DNA of 64,000 nt from Arthrobacter sp. H35-D1 (GCF_030063185.1 NZ_JASISP010000013.1:37547-101546); one strand, 5' to 3'; shown: positions 8,744-18,307, counted from the stretch's first letter. Numbers and translations: made by a program. Notes: generated from the sequence alone by a model not told the origin.

Positions 8744-9945
8744 GCCAAGTGACTGACGTGATTCCGAAGTTGGGAAACGTGTTTTTACCTGGCACTGAAA
8801 CGAGCACTCCCGAGCCGGCTGGCGGCTCCTGGTCGGCGGCCGTTGGTCAAGGCGGCGGCGTGCTGCGCTCCATGGGCATCGGTGCACTCCCACTGGAAGC
8901 CGGGGGCGTGCTGCCGTCGGTGACCATGGCCTTCGAGTGCTGGGGAACGTTGAACGCGACCGGCGAGAACGCCGTGCTGATTTTGCATGCACTGACGGGA
9001 AGCACCCACGTCAGCCGAGGCGAGTCCGAGGAAGACGGCTGGTGGGAAGGCCTTGTGGGTCCCGGTGAAGTCATCGACACGAACAAGTACTTTGTGGTGT
9101 GCGCCAACATGGTGGGTGGTTGCTACGGCACCACCGGTCCTTCAAGTATTGCCGAGGACGGACGGCCTTACGGCTCGCGCTTCCCGTTTGTCACCATCCG
9201 GGACTCCGTCCACGCTGAGGCGGCTCTGGCCGACAAGCTCGGCATCACCTCCTGGCACGCGGTCATTGGCGGGTCCATGGGCGGTGCCCGGGCGCTGGAA
9301 TGGGCTGCGACATACCCCGAACGGGTGCAGCGGTGCGCCGTCGTGGCTTCGTGTGCAGCGAGCACTGCCGAGCAAATCGCCTTCGCCCAGGCGCAGGTGC
9401 TGGCCATCCGCCAAGACCCGCACTTTGCCGGCGGGGACTATTACGACGGCGCAGCACCCACCTTGGGTTTGGGGTTGGCCCGGCGGATTGCGCACATCAC
9501 CTACCGTTCCGAAACCGAGCTGGAGTCGCGCTTCGGCCGCCAAGCCCAAGGCGGGGACGACACCATCAGCCACGAGCGCCTCGGGACGCCGGGGAAGGGC
9601 AAGTACGCGGTGGAAAGCTATCTTGACCACCAAGCCCACAAACTGGTGGGCAGATTTGACGCCAATAGCTACATTGCCATTACCGAAGCGCTCATGAGCC
9701 ACGACGTGGCCCGCGGCCGCGGCACCCTGGCTCAAGCCCTGGCCGTTGCCGAAGGCGTGGAATTCCTCATCACGGCGGTGGACAGCGACCGGCTGTACTT
9801 CCCTGCCCAGTCCGAGGAACTCGCTGCGGCCCTTCCAAGGGACGTGCCGGTACGCAGGATTGACTCCGGCATTGGCCACGACGGCTTCCTGACCGAAGTT
9901 GCCGCCGTGGGGGACCTGCTCCGCGAGTCCTTCTTCAAGGACTGA
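8740..9945 (+). CDS. metX: Homoserine O-acetyltransferase
   Basis: 401 residues from a GTG that overlaps the metY stop by 4 nt. Alpha/beta-hydrolase fold of the MetX family: nucleophile Ser179 in VIGGSMGGARALEW, the LTGSTHVS oxyanion region near residue 86, the catalytic aspartate in ITAVDSDRLYFP and the histidine in SGIGHDGFLTE. It acetylates homoserine with acetyl-CoA to feed MetY. An N-terminal stretch of about 40 residues is less conserved. The gene is followed by a strong hairpin and belongs to the metYX operon under the SAM-IV leader. Confidence 0.95.
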   Translation: MSQVTDVIPKLGNVFLPGTETSTPEPAGGSWSAAVGQGGGVLRSMGIGALPLEAGGVLPSVTMAFECWGTLNATGENAVLILHALTGSTHVSRGESEEDGWWEGLVGPGEVIDTNKYFVVCANMVGGCYGTTGPSSIAEDGRPYGSRFPFVTIRDSVHAEAALADKLGITSWHAVIGGSMGGARALEWAATYPERVQRCAVVASCAASTAEQIAFAQAQVLAIRQDPHFAGGDYYDGAAPTLGLGLARRIAHITYRSETELESRFGRQAQGGDDTISHERLGTPGKGKYAVESYLDHQAHKLVGRFDANSYIAITEALMSHDVARGRGTLAQALAVAEGVEFLITAVDSDRLYFPAQSEELAAALPRDVPVRRIDSGIGHDGFLTEVAAVGDLLRESFFKD

Positions 9946-9969
9946 CACAAATTCAAGGACTGAGCAAAA

Positions 9970-9999
9970 GCGACGCAGGGACCAGCGTCCCTGCGTCGC
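9970..9999. terminator. Hairpin after metX, shared with the convergent SHOCT gene
   Basis: A perfect 13-bp stem (GCGACGCAGGGAC paired with GTCCCTGCGTCGC) with a 4-nt loop. It lies 25 bp after the metX stop and 43 bp after the end of the opposite gene. No clear T-run follows, so it may work as a bidirectional GC-rich terminator. Confidence 0.7.
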
Positions 10000-10041
10000 A
10001 TCAGCCTCGACGATACTGGCCGCCTCGAAGTGACTGTCCGG

Positions 10042-10491
10042 CTAGAAGTTCCTGAAGATTGCTTCGCGGTGGGCGGTGTACTGCTCAGGCGTCACCTGGC
10101 CGTTGCGGCGTGCAGCGTCCAAGGCGTCCAGCTGGCGTTTGAGTTCGGCTTCGGCCTTCATGCGCTCGTTGGCGAAACTGACACCCTGGTGAGCGTGGGA
10201 ACTGTCATAATTTTTCATCGGCACACCGTTGAGCAGCGTCCCGGCGTAAGGGGTGTTGGCGGGATAGGTGGCACCGCCGGGCTGCTGCGCCACGCCGGTG
10301 CGGCCCGTTGGCTTCGCCATCGTGTAGGGGCTGGCCCGGTTGGCGCGCCGTTTGCGGGAAGCGGCCCTGACGAAGGAGCTCAGCAGAACAACGCCAATGA
10401 TGATGAGAACCAGGAAGGGCTGGAATCCGCCCACCCCGGAGGAGGAAGCGGCAACGCTGCCCACGGCCACTGACCCGAGTACGAATGGCAC
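10042..10491 (-). CDS. Small membrane protein with C-terminal SHOCT-like domain
   Basis: 149 residues from a GTG with AGAGGTG 4-10 nt upstream. There is one transmembrane segment at about residues 24-42 (FQPFLVLIIIGVVLLSSFV), a basic stretch (RKRRANR), a variable linker, and a C-terminal helix pair, KRQLDALDAARRNGQVTPEQY. The latter resembles the short SHOCT oligomerisation domain. The function is unknown. The gene is monocistronic and convergent with metX. Confidence 0.8.
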   Translation of the reverse strand: MPFVLGSVAVGSVAASSSGVGGFQPFLVLIIIGVVLLSSFVRAASRKRRANRASPYTMAKPTGRTGVAQQPGGATYPANTPYAGTLLNGVPMKNYDSSHAHQGVSFANERMKAEAELKRQLDALDAARRNGQVTPEQYTAHREAIFRNF

Positions 10492-10616
10492 AACACACCT
10501 CTTCTAATCAAGGCGCGCCCATGCGGGCCGCCACTTCCCACTCTAGTCTCGATTGGCTGCCGAATCCCCTTGTTGCGCCGGTCCTTGTCCCGCCGGTCCG
10601 TGCATGAAAGCAGGAC

Positions 10617-12342
10617 ATGGGGAACACAACGCTCGCTGGATGGTCAAAGCGGGATGGATTCATGGACAATTCCGAGCCAAAAGCGGTGCCCAACACCATG
10701 CTTTTCCTCTACCCTGACGGCTATGGCAGCGTTTCGAACACCGAACACCGAACACCGAGCACAGGCGGCAGCGGCGCTTCTGCCGTGTCCGCACGGCGCT
10801 GGTGGACGCTTGGCACCGTTGCGCTGGCCCAGCTGATGGTGGTGCTGGACACCACGGTCGTCAACATCGCATTGCCCTCCGCACAGCACGACCTCGGCTT
10901 CAGCAACGGGGAGCGCCAGTGGGTCATCACGGCCTACTCGCTCGCCTTCGGCAGCCTGCTGCTCCTGGGCGGGCGGCTTTCGGACATGGTCGGCCGCAAG
11001 CGCATGTTCATCATCGGTCTGGTCGGCTTCGCCTCGGCGTCGGCGCTTGGCGGCGCCGCGACCAGCTTTGGCATGCTCATTTTTGCCCGCGCACTCCAAG
11101 GGTCCCTCGGTGCCATGCTGGCCCCCACGGCATTGACAGTGCTGACCACCACGTTCACGATCCCGAAAGAGCGATCCCGCGCCTTCGGGATCTTTGGTGC
11201 AATCGCCGGGGCGGGAGGCGCCGTCGGACTGCTGCTGGGAGGTTTCCTCACCGAGGACCTGAACTGGCGCTGGAACCTGTACATCAACGTCTTCATTGCC
11301 ATCTTTGCCGTGATACTTGCCAGCATCTTCGTGGACAAGTCCCGCGGTGGAAGACCCCGGCCCAAGCTCGATTTGCCCGGCACCATCCTGGTCTCCGCCG
11401 GCCTGTTTTTCATTGTTTACGGTTTCTCCAACGCCGAAACGGACGGGTGGGGATCGCCCCTGACCGGGGGCATGCTGGTGGGCGGCCCTGCTGCTGCTCA
11501 TGTTCGTGCTCTGGCAGCATCGCGCGCGCCACCCCATCCTGCCGCTGGGGATTGTGCTTGACAGGAACCGCGGCGCGGCCTTCATCTCCGTCCTGATCGC
11601 CGGCGCGGGCATGTTCGGCATTTTCCTCTTCGTCACCTACTACGTGCAGTCGTCGCTGCACTATTCGCCCATCAAGGCCGGCGTCGGATTCATGCCCATG
11701 GTGGCCTCCCTCGTCGTGGCCGCCCAGTTGTCAACGAACGTCCTGCTGCCCAAGCTTGGACCTAAACTCGTGGTGCCGGCGGGCATGGTGGTGGCCTGCA
11801 TCGGCATGGTGGGGCTGACCCGGCTGGGGTTGGAGAGCACGTACGCATCAGGATTGCTTCCGGCGTTGCTGATCGTCGGCTTTGGACTGGGACTCATCAT
11901 GCCGTCGGCGATCCAGACGGCCACCTACGGGGTTGAGGGCGACTTTGCCGGCGTCGCCTCAGCCCTGGTGAACACCAGCCAGCAGGTGGGCGGATCCATC
12001 GGCACGGCCCTGTTGAACACGCTGGCCGCCACCGCCGCGACTGCCTACGCCGCCGCACACCTGCCGCCCACCCCGGAGGTCATGGCCCAGGCCGCCGTCC
12101 AGGGCTACGCCGTCGGCTATTGGTGGGCGGCCGGGTTCTTCGCGGTTGGCGCAGTCCTGTCTGCGCTGCTCTTCCGCAGGCGCGGGGCGGCGTCGCAGCA
12201 ACAGGCCGGGGCGCACTCCGCGCCCCGTGCCGCGGGGGATGCCGAGCCGAGCACTGCGCATGCCGGCGGGGGACCGCGGCACGCTGCTGCCGTTGTCTCA
12301 CTGCAGGACGGGCACGACGGCGGCCCCTCCCCAGACATTTAG
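10617..12342 (+). pseudogene. DHA2-family MFS drug exporter interrupted by a one-base frameshift
   Basis: The N-terminal frame (10617-11561) starts MGNTTLAGWS and contains transmembrane helices 1-8 with MFS motifs (LDTTVVNIALPS; GGRLSDMVGRKRM). The C-terminal frame continues from about 11483 (LLLLMFVLWQHRARHPILPL) to 12342 with the remaining helices. The frames join if one G is removed from GGGCGGCCC near 11480-11487: the reading then becomes GMLVGALLLLMFVLWQ, the expected sequence. The full product would be a 14-helix EmrB/QacA-type proton antiporter of about 574 residues. This is either a genuine inactivating insertion or a sequencing error in a G/C run. An alternative start, MDNSEPKAV, lies at 10662. 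Confidence 0.8.
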
Positions 12343-12373
12343 CCCGCCACCGTTGGAAGGTGGCCTGCGCAAC

Positions 12374-13222
12374 CTACCGGCCAGTGCCGTCCCTGGGTGC
12401 TTGGCCGTCCCCGGGGACTTGGCCGTCCCCGGGCATGCGGCTGAACATGGGACCCGGAGTGGGCCGCTTGGGGGTGATGCCGTCGCCGGAGGACTGGTGC
12501 CGCATCCTTCGCAGCACCCAGGGAACAAAGAAGTCCTTGGCCCACACCAGGTCCTCGGCACGGGCGGTCTGCCACTTTTGCGGCGGCAGCGGCTTGGGCA
12601 GATCCGGCACCAGCGAGTTTGGGACGTTCAGTGCGTGCAAGGCCATGATGGCGATGGTGTGGTGGCCCAGAGTAGAGAAGTGCAGCCTGTCCCCGGCCCA
12701 CATCCGGGAGTCCCGGAGCTGGCGCATGGACCACATGTCGGCCACGATCGCATCATGGCGGGAGGCGATGGTGCGCAGGTTCTCGTTGTAGATGGCCACC
12801 CGGCCGCGCACCAAGCCGAGCACGGGGGTGTCGCGGATGTCAGGACCGTTGAACAGCAGCACGGTTGCGCCGGCCGCCGTCATCCGTCCCACGGCGGCGT
12901 CGAGCCGCTCGGCCAATGCGTCGGGGTCCGCGCCGGGCCGGATCAGGTCGTTGCCGCCGGCCGAGATGCTGATCAAATCGGGTTTGAGTTCCAGCGCCGG
13001 CTCCAGCTGCTCGCCAAGGATTTGCCCGAGCAAACGGCCGCGAATAGCCAGATTGGCGTACTTGAAATCCTCGGCACCGCGGCTGAGTTCTTCGGCAACC
13101 CGGTCCGCCCAGCCGCGGTAGCCGCCCGGGCTGCTGGGTTCGGGGTCGCCGATGCCTTCGGTAAAAGAGTCGCCCACGGCCACATACCGGCTCCACGGGT
13201 GGTGCTGTGTTGAATCGTTCAC
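12374..13222 (-). CDS. SGNH/GDSL hydrolase family protein
   Basis: 282 residues from a GTG with GGATGAGAAG just upstream. The block I serine is in YVAVGDSFTEGIGD (about residues 14-27), block III is ISAGGNDLI (about 90), and the block V D-x-x-H pair is in WAGDRLHFSTLGH (about 175-187). This is a complete SGNH catalytic set. The class contains esterases and lipases; the substrate is unknown. No signal peptide is visible, so it is probably cytoplasmic. The C-terminus ends in short PGDGQ/PRDG repeats. The gene is divergent from the carboxylesterase gene, 76 bp away. Confidence 0.88.
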   Translation of the reverse strand: MNDSTQHHPWSRYVAVGDSFTEGIGDPEPSSPGGYRGWADRVAEELSRGAEDFKYANLAIRGRLLGQILGEQLEPALELKPDLISISAGGNDLIRPGADPDALAERLDAAVGRMTAAGATVLLFNGPDIRDTPVLGLVRGRVAIYNENLRTIASRHDAIVADMWSMRQLRDSRMWAGDRLHFSTLGHHTIAIMALHALNVPNSLVPDLPKPLPPQKWQTARAEDLVWAKDFFVPWVLRRMRHQSSGDGITPKRPTPGPMFSRMPGDGQVPGDGQAPRDGTGR

Positions 13223-13298
13223 CTTCTCATCCTGCCCGCGGGCGCCCAGTTTGGCCACCCTTTTCCGTCCGCGGACCCTCCCGTGGAAAGATGAACGC

Positions 13299-13940
13299 AT
13301 GAATGCAACCCCTGAAGTCCTTTGGTCACTCACGGAAGCCGAACGTAGTGGAACCCCGCTATTGGTGATTCTTCACGGCTACGGCGCAGACGAGGCGGAC
13401 CTGTTTTCACTGGCCGCACAACTGCCGCCGGAGTTCACCGTCGCCTCCGTGCGGGCCCCCTTGCAGGCCGGTCCCGGCTTCGCCTGGTTCCCGCTGAACA
13501 ACGACCTGGGCTACTCCGTGGCTGCCGTGACGGAAGCTGCCGGCTATCTTGAAAAGTGGCTCGACGGCGTGCGCGGCGAGCACTCGTCGGTGAGCTTGCT
13601 GGGCTTCTCCCAAGGCATGGGCATGGCCACCACGCTGATGCGCCATCGCCCGGCCGACTATGCGGCAGTGGTGGGCCTGTCGGGATTCGTGGCGGATGCC
13701 GCCGGCGATCCGTTCTTTGACGACGCGGCCGTGGCTGCGCTCAAGCCCGACATTTTCTGGGGACGGGACCAGGGCGACCCCGTCATCCCCGAAGCTGCCA
13801 TTGAATCAACCAACACCTGGATGCACGGGCATGTGAAGCTGACGAAGGTGCTTTACACAGGCATTGGGCACGGCATCAACGCCCAGGAAATAGCGCACGT
13901 GGGCGAGTTTCTGCAATTCAAGGTCCTGAACGGAAAATAA
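13299..13940 (+). CDS. Alpha/beta hydrolase of the phospholipase/carboxylesterase family
   Basis: 213 residues from the ATG at 13299 (MNATPEVLWS). The oxyanion segment is VILHGYGADEADLF (about 22-35), the nucleophile elbow is LLGFSQGMGMA (about 98-108, GFSQG), the aspartate is in the WGRDQGDPVIP region, and the histidine is in YTGIGHGIN near the end. This matches the small cytoplasmic carboxylesterase group (Pfam Abhydrolase_2). The natural substrate is unknown. A perfect hairpin follows the gene. Confidence 0.88.
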   Translation: MNATPEVLWSLTEAERSGTPLLVILHGYGADEADLFSLAAQLPPEFTVASVRAPLQAGPGFAWFPLNNDLGYSVAAVTEAAGYLEKWLDGVRGEHSSVSLLGFSQGMGMATTLMRHRPADYAAVVGLSGFVADAAGDPFFDDAAVAALKPDIFWGRDQGDPVIPEAAIESTNTWMHGHVKLTKVLYTGIGHGINAQEIAHVGEFLQFKVLNGK

Positions 13941-13956
13941 CCACAGCACAAAGCAC

Positions 13957-13989
13957 GACGGCGGGCACCCACCTTGGGTGCCCGCCGTC
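13957..13989. terminator. Strong hairpin after the carboxylesterase gene
   Basis: A perfect 15-bp stem: GACGGCGGGCACCCA pairs with TGGGTGCCCGCCGTC around a CCT loop, 17 bp after the stop codon. Thymines after the stem are weak. Confidence 0.8.
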
Positions 13990-14028
13990 CGTTCGCTGCC
14001 TCCCAAACCTCGCACGTCCACAGGATCT

Positions 14029-14065
14029 CCCCAGCGCCGGCTCGCTGTGCGAGCTGGCGCTGGGG
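14029..14065. terminator. Second hairpin in the same convergent gap
   Basis: CCCCAGCGCC and GGCGCTGGGG pair, with an inner GCTCGC/GCGAGC pair around TGT. It is 80 bp before the end of the opposite S4 gene and probably terminates the minus-strand transcripts. Confidence 0.55.
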
Positions 14066-14144
14066 CCCCTCGAACCTGCGGCTCCACGGCTCGGGACCCT
14101 CGGCAGCTCACTTGGCGCGCTCGGCCGCGGTTTGTTGAGGGGTA

Positions 14145-14372
14145 TTAGCCCGTGGTGATGCGCACTGTCTCGCCGTTGACGGTGACGGTGTCGCCGTCGT
14201 GCAGCTGGCGTCCGCGGCGTTCGTCGATCTCGCCATTGACCTGCACCAGGCCGTTCTTGATCAGCTCCGTGGCTTCAACGCCGTCGTCGACCAGGCTGGC
14301 AAGCTTGAGCAGCTGGCCCAGGCGGATCATGTCGTCGCGGATGGGGATGTCAATGATCTCGTGTGAACTCAT
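14145..14372 (-). CDS. Small S4-domain RNA-binding protein
   Basis: 75 residues, MSSHEIIDIPIRDDMIRLGQ at the N-terminus. The protein is almost entirely an S4 domain: IRLGQLLKLASLVDDGVEATELIKNGLVQVNG is the helix-turn-helix RNA-binding surface, followed by a short beta tail. It resembles the YaaA/YbcJ group of stand-alone S4 proteins, which bind structured RNA; the exact role is unknown. It starts 3 bp after the stop codon of the HAAS gene and is probably in the same transcript as the PadR-HAAS pair. Confidence 0.85.
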   Translation of the reverse strand: MSSHEIIDIPIRDDMIRLGQLLKLASLVDDGVEATELIKNGLVQVNGEIDERRGRQLHDGDTVTVNGETVRITTG

Positions 14373-14375
14373 GTC

Positions 14376-15035
14376 TTAATTGTGCAGCATGGATGGGGGC
14401 GCGGTGGACGGCGCTTTGGCTGGGCGCGGTCGGCGGAGCAGCCCGGCAACCATCAAGTATCCGGCCATGATGAGTGGAATGCACATAATGAGAATTGTCG
14501 CCACGAGGGGCAGCCCTGGAATAACAGGTTCGGCGGGCCCGGAACTGGTGGTTCCAAGAATGGGATCCACGGACCACGGGATGAGCCGGGCGAAATACAG
14601 GGCACCCAGCACGCCACCGGGGAAAAGGCAGGTTCCGAGAATCTTTTCCCATGTTTTCCAGCGTGTTCCCATCCACAAGCACGCCACCCCGGCAAACCAG
14701 CCGATGCCCGCCAGGAAGCCGCCAATCACCAGTAGAACTGCTGTCAGCGCGACCCAGGGGCTCGTCGAGCGCCAGCGCGGTGCTGTGGGGGCTCGGCCGT
14801 CTCCACTGCTGCGGCTACTGTCCGGACCTGCCATGTCTGCCAGGACGTCGTCGGGGTTTCCCAGTGAAGCCAGTACCTCGGAGACGGGGCGGTTTCCCCG
14901 GGACAGATCCTCGGAGATGTGCTCTTGGACCCCGAACAGGATTTCTTCCGATTGGTCCGCGGGCAGATGGGACAGCCTGGCTTCCAGCGCGGAGAGGTAC
15001 TTTTGAACTTCCTGGCCATCAAGGCGGTTCATCAT
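14376..15035 (-). CDS. HAAS domain-containing membrane protein (PadR partner)
   Basis: 219 residues. The N-terminal 60 residues (VQKYLSALEARLSHLPADQS...EILFGVQEHI...LGNPDDVLADM) match the HAAS domain (DUF1700-like), which typically sits next to PadR regulators. Four hydrophobic segments follow (about 92-115, 118-130, 140-155 and 180-205). The ATG overlaps the padR stop by 4 nt (ATGA), so the two are translationally coupled. PadR-HAAS pairs are thought to control envelope functions; the precise job is unknown. Confidence 0.82.
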   Translation of the reverse strand: MMNRLDGQEVQKYLSALEARLSHLPADQSEEILFGVQEHISEDLSRGNRPVSEVLASLGNPDDVLADMAGPDSSRSSGDGRAPTAPRWRSTSPWVALTAVLLVIGGFLAGIGWFAGVACLWMGTRWKTWEKILGTCLFPGGVLGALYFARLIPWSVDPILGTTSSGPAEPVIPGLPLVATILIMCIPLIMAGYLMVAGLLRRPRPAKAPSTAPPSMLHN

Positions 15036-15388
15036 CGAGGGTCTCCTGTTGCAGAGTTGAGTATGTTGCTGACTGATTGCTGGAAGTCATTCCACACGCC
15101 GGTGAATGCGGCGAGCGACTCCCGGCCTGCCGCCGTCAGGGTGTAGTAGCGGCGAGGTGCGCCCTGGCTGGATTCGCGCCAGCTGGTTTCCACCTGCCCA
15201 TTGCGGCGCAGCCGGGCCAACAGCGGGTACAGCGTTCCCTCGCTGGTGAGCAGCCCTTGGCCATGCAAGCCGTTGGCGATGTCCAGCCCATACATTTCGC
15301 CGTCGCCGATCATGGCCAGAACGCAGTACTCCAAGACTCCTTTGCGGAGGTTGGTGCTGATGGTGCCATTTGGTTCCATGTAATGCAT
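15032..15388 (-). CDS. PadR family transcriptional regulator
   Basis: 118 residues from the ATG at 15388 (MHYMEPNGTIS), with AAGG 5-8 nt upstream; a second ATG lies three codons in. The winged helix-turn-helix is clear: LRKGVLEYCVLAMIGDGEMYG, then LLTSEGTLYPLLARLRRNGQVE and SQGAPRRYYTLTAAGRE. The short C-terminal helix fits the small PadR subfamily used with HAAS proteins. The start codon lies inside a GCATAGTACCT half-site (15385-15395) that recurs at the second PadR locus at 40.97 kb, so autoregulation is likely. Confidence 0.88.
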   Translation of the reverse strand: MHYMEPNGTISTNLRKGVLEYCVLAMIGDGEMYGLDIANGLHGQGLLTSEGTLYPLLARLRRNGQVETSWRESSQGAPRRYYTLTAAGRESLAAFTGVWNDFQQSVSNILNSATGDPR

Positions 15389-15395
15389 AGTACCT
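15385..15395. promoter_or_regulatory. Candidate PadR half-site at the padR start
   Basis: GCATAGTACCT, read on the plus strand, is identical to the right half of the palindrome at the other PadR locus (40971-40981). It overlaps the start codon and ribosome-binding site of padR, a position suited to autorepression. Its role is inferred. Confidence 0.35.
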
Positions 15396-15480
15396 TGCGA
15401 TGCGAAGTGGTTCAATGCTTTTGGAGGCCGGGCAGGATAGCGTGGCAGCAAAGAACCAACGCTGCGCGAGGAGTCCATCC

Positions 15481-16584
15481 ATGTCATCTACAACCGCCCT
15501 CATTGTCAGTGGCTACACCGAAGAGGGCTACGGTGCCGGTCCCGGGCTGGCATCCTTTGCCGTGCTGGCCGACGGAACGGTGGGGCAGTTGCAAGCCCAA
15601 AACGCAACCGTGCCAAATCCTTCGTTTGTCCTTTTCGGCGGCGGACACCTGCTGGCAGTGGAGGAACTGCCGCAGGGTGGGCTTGCCGCGTTGGACCCGC
15701 AGACCTTGGGACTGGTGGGGCGTGCCGCCACAGGGGGAGCCGACCCCTGCCACGCAGCCTTCATGGACGGCAAGGTGTGGGCTGCCAACTACTCCTCCGG
15801 CACCGCAGCCGTGGTGTCCTTGGCCGGGATGCTTGAAGGTGCCGCGCAGGAGCCGCAGCTTGTGGCCCATCCAGGCAGCGGTCCCGTGGTTGACAGGCAA
15901 TCCCAATCCCACGTCCATCAGGTCACTGCCACCGCGTGGGGAACCGTGCTGGCCACGGATCTCGGGGCGGACCGTGTTGATGAGTACGCACAAGTGGGGG
16001 AACTGATCGAGCTGCAGCGCGCGGCCCAGCTGCCGCCGGGCACCGGACCGCGCCACCTTGTTCTCAAGGGCGACTTCATGCTGGTGGCAGGAGAACTCGA
16101 CGGGCATCTGCACGTGTTGCGCAAAACGCTGCACAAGACCAGCAACGCGGAGCGCATCGATCGGCACCCGGTGGACGGTGCCGCAGGCGACTTCTTCTGG
16201 CAGTGGCTGTTCAAGTCGGTGCTGACGGAAAACCCGCAAGCGCAGGCAGACGGCAAGGATTTCTTCCCGTCCCATCTCCAGCTTTCCGCAGACGGCACCA
16301 AGCTCTATGCTGCCGTGCGCGGTCCCAACACGCTGGTGGTCATGGACGTCGGCGATCTGGACGGGGTGACGGGGGAGGCCCTCGTGCCGCCGCGCTTCCT
16401 GCAGGAAATCCCCAGCGGCGGCGCCTGGCCGCGGCACTTCGCGGTGGCCAACAACACGATGTACGTGGCCAACCAGTACTCCAACTCCGTGGCTGTCTTT
16501 GCCCTCGACGCGGACGGGCTGCTTGGCGCCGAGCCCGTGCAACGCCTGGAGTTTGGCAGCGCCACCTGTGTCCTGCCCGTCTAA
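15481..16584 (+). CDS. Lactonase family (7-bladed beta-propeller) protein
   Basis: 367 residues from ATG (MSSTTALIVSGYTEEGYGAG). The sequence follows the 6-phosphogluconolactonase/Pgl beta-propeller family: repeated blades with NPSFVLF, DPCHAAF..VWAANYSSG, PRHLVL..FMLVAGE, PSHLQLSADGTKLYAAVRGPN and WPRHFAVANNTMYVANQYSN. It probably hydrolyses a sugar lactone, but a pentose phosphate role is only inferred. The gene is monocistronic and divergent from padR. Confidence 0.85.
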   Translation: MSSTTALIVSGYTEEGYGAGPGLASFAVLADGTVGQLQAQNATVPNPSFVLFGGGHLLAVEELPQGGLAALDPQTLGLVGRAATGGADPCHAAFMDGKVWAANYSSGTAAVVSLAGMLEGAAQEPQLVAHPGSGPVVDRQSQSHVHQVTATAWGTVLATDLGADRVDEYAQVGELIELQRAAQLPPGTGPRHLVLKGDFMLVAGELDGHLHVLRKTLHKTSNAERIDRHPVDGAAGDFFWQWLFKSVLTENPQAQADGKDFFPSHLQLSADGTKLYAAVRGPNTLVVMDVGDLDGVTGEALVPPRFLQEIPSGGAWPRHFAVANNTMYVANQYSNSVAVFALDADGLLGAEPVQRLEFGSATCVLPV

Positions 16585-16649
16585 ATGAATGCCCGTATAA
16601 GTGAATGTCCGCTGGTGGACAGGACCCGCCGCGGTCATACCGTGCTCGT

Positions 16650-16831
16650 GCACCGGCGCAAGATCCAGCTCGGGTTCCGCGCATAGGCACAGCCAAATCA
16701 ACTTATGCGCAGGATCCGGGCCCGGAGTCAGCGCAGAATCGCACCGGCGCAAGATCCAAGGTTGGGTCACGCGCATAAGCGAAGTGGAATTAACTTATGC
16801 GCGGAATTCAGCACGGATTTCGCGCAGAACG
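16650..16831. repeat. Degenerate 91-bp tandem duplication upstream of glyQS
   Basis: Copy 1 (16650-16740) and copy 2 (16741-16831) both start GCACCGGCGCAAGATCCA and both contain GCGCATA, then AACTTATGCGC, then a GCGCAGAA end. Several inner bases differ, so the duplication is old. It fills most of the 337-bp gap between the lactonase and glyQS genes. No protein is encoded there, and its role is unknown. Confidence 0.8.
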
Positions 16832-16921
16832 GACTAATTCCCGCCGGACGCCCGCCCGACTGTAGTGTTGTCCCCGGACGGACCGCACCCAGCGGCCTCG
16901 TAATTCTTAGGAGTAGAACTA

Positions 16922-18307
16922 GTGGCGCCCCAATCCAAGCTTGACCAGGTCATTTCCCTCGCGAAACGTCGCGGCTTTGTTTTTCAGGCTGGTGAGATTT
17001 ACGGCGGCTCGCGGTCGGCCTGGGATTACGGTCCCCTCGGCGTGGAGCTGAAGGAGAACATCAAGCGCGAATGGTGGCAATCCTTCGTGCGCGGGCGCGA
17101 GGACATGGTGGGGCTGGACTCCTCCATCATCCTGCCCAAGGCCGTGTGGGAGGCCTCGGGCCACGTCGCCACCTTCACCGATCCGCTCATCGAGTGCACT
17201 CAGTGCCACAAGCGCCACCGCCAGGACCACCTCATTGAGGGGTTCGTGGCGAAGAAGAAGCGCCAGCCGGAAAACGGCATGGATGAGATTGTCTGCCCCG
17301 ACTGCGGCAACAAGGGCCAGTGGACCGAACCGCAGCTGTTTTCCGGACTGGTCAAGACCTTCCTGGGGCCTGTGGACAACGAAGCAGGCCTGCATTACAT
17401 GCGCCCTGAAACCGCGCAGGGCATCTTTGTGAACTTCAACAATGTGCTCACCACCTCGCGCAAAAAGCCCCCGTTCGGCATCGGCCAGATCGGCAAGGCC
17501 TTCCGCAACGAGATCACCCCCGGAAACTTCATCTTCCGCACCCGCGAGTTCGAGCAGATGGAGATTGAGTTCTTCGTCGCCGCCGAGGATGCGGACAAGT
17601 GGTTCAAGGAATGGGTGGACCTGTGCTGGGCCTGGTTCCTGGATCTGGGCATCAACCCGGAGAACATGCGCCAGTTTGACGTCCCCGACGGCGAGCGGGC
17701 CCACTACTCTGCCGTCACCATCGACTTCGAGTACAAGTTCGGTTTCCAGGGCAGCGAGTGGGGCGAGCTCATGGGTGTTGCCAACCGCACCGACTATGAC
17801 CTGAACTCGCACACCAAGGGCTCCGGCACTGACCTGAGCTACTTCAACCAGGCCACGGGCGAGCGCTTCACCCCGTACGTCATCGAGCCCTCCTTCGGCC
17901 TGACCCGTTCCATGATGGCGTTCCTGGTGGACGCCTACGTTGAGGACGAGGCACCCAACTCAAAGGGCGGCGTGGACAAGCGCACAGTGCTCAAGCTGGA
18001 CCCGCGTCTGGCCCCCGTCAAGGCCGCCGTGCTGCCGCTCTCGCGCAACGAGGACCTCTCGCCGAAGGCCAAGGAACTCGCCAATACGCTGCGCAAGCAC
18101 TGGAACATCGACTTCGACGACGCCGGCGCCATTGGCCGCCGCTACCGCCGCCAGGACGAGATCGGCACGCCGTTCTGCATCACCGTCGACTTCGACACGC
18201 TCGAGGACAACGCCGTGACCATCCGTGAGCGCGACACCATGAGCCAAGAGCGCGTGCCCCTGGACGGCGTGCAGGCCTACCTGGCCACCCGCCTCCTGGG
18301 TGCATAG
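16922..18307 (+). CDS. glyQS: Glycyl-tRNA synthetase, single-chain (alpha2) type
   Basis: 461 residues from a GTG with TTAGGAG about 10 nt upstream. A class II synthetase with the glycine signatures: [20 protein letters not shown] near the N-terminus, a CxxC...CxxC zinc-type insertion (ECTQCHKR and VCPDCGNK), motif 2 [21 protein letters not shown], and motif 3 [12 protein letters not shown]-terminal anticodon-binding domain covers the last 110 residues. It charges tRNA-Gly. The GNAT gene follows after 2 bp and is probably co-transcribed. Confidence 0.96.
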   Translation: MAPQSKLDQVISLAKRRGFVFQAGEIYGGSRSAWDYGPLGVELKENIKREWWQSFVRGREDMVGLDSSIILPKAVWEASGHVATFTDPLIECTQCHKRHRQDHLIEGFVAKKKRQPENGMDEIVCPDCGNKGQWTEPQLFSGLVKTFLGPVDNEAGLHYMRPETAQGIFVNFNNVLTTSRKKPPFGIGQIGKAFRNEITPGNFIFRTREFEQMEIEFFVAAEDADKWFKEWVDLCWAWFLDLGINPENMRQFDVPDGERAHYSAVTIDFEYKFGFQGSEWGELMGVANRTDYDLNSHTKGSGTDLSYFNQATGERFTPYVIEPSFGLTRSMMAFLVDAYVEDEAPNSKGGVDKRTVLKLDPRLAPVKAAVLPLSRNEDLSPKAKELANTLRKHWNIDFDDAGAIGRRYRRQDEIGTPFCITVDFDTLEDNAVTIRERDTMSQERVPLDGVQAYLATRLLGA

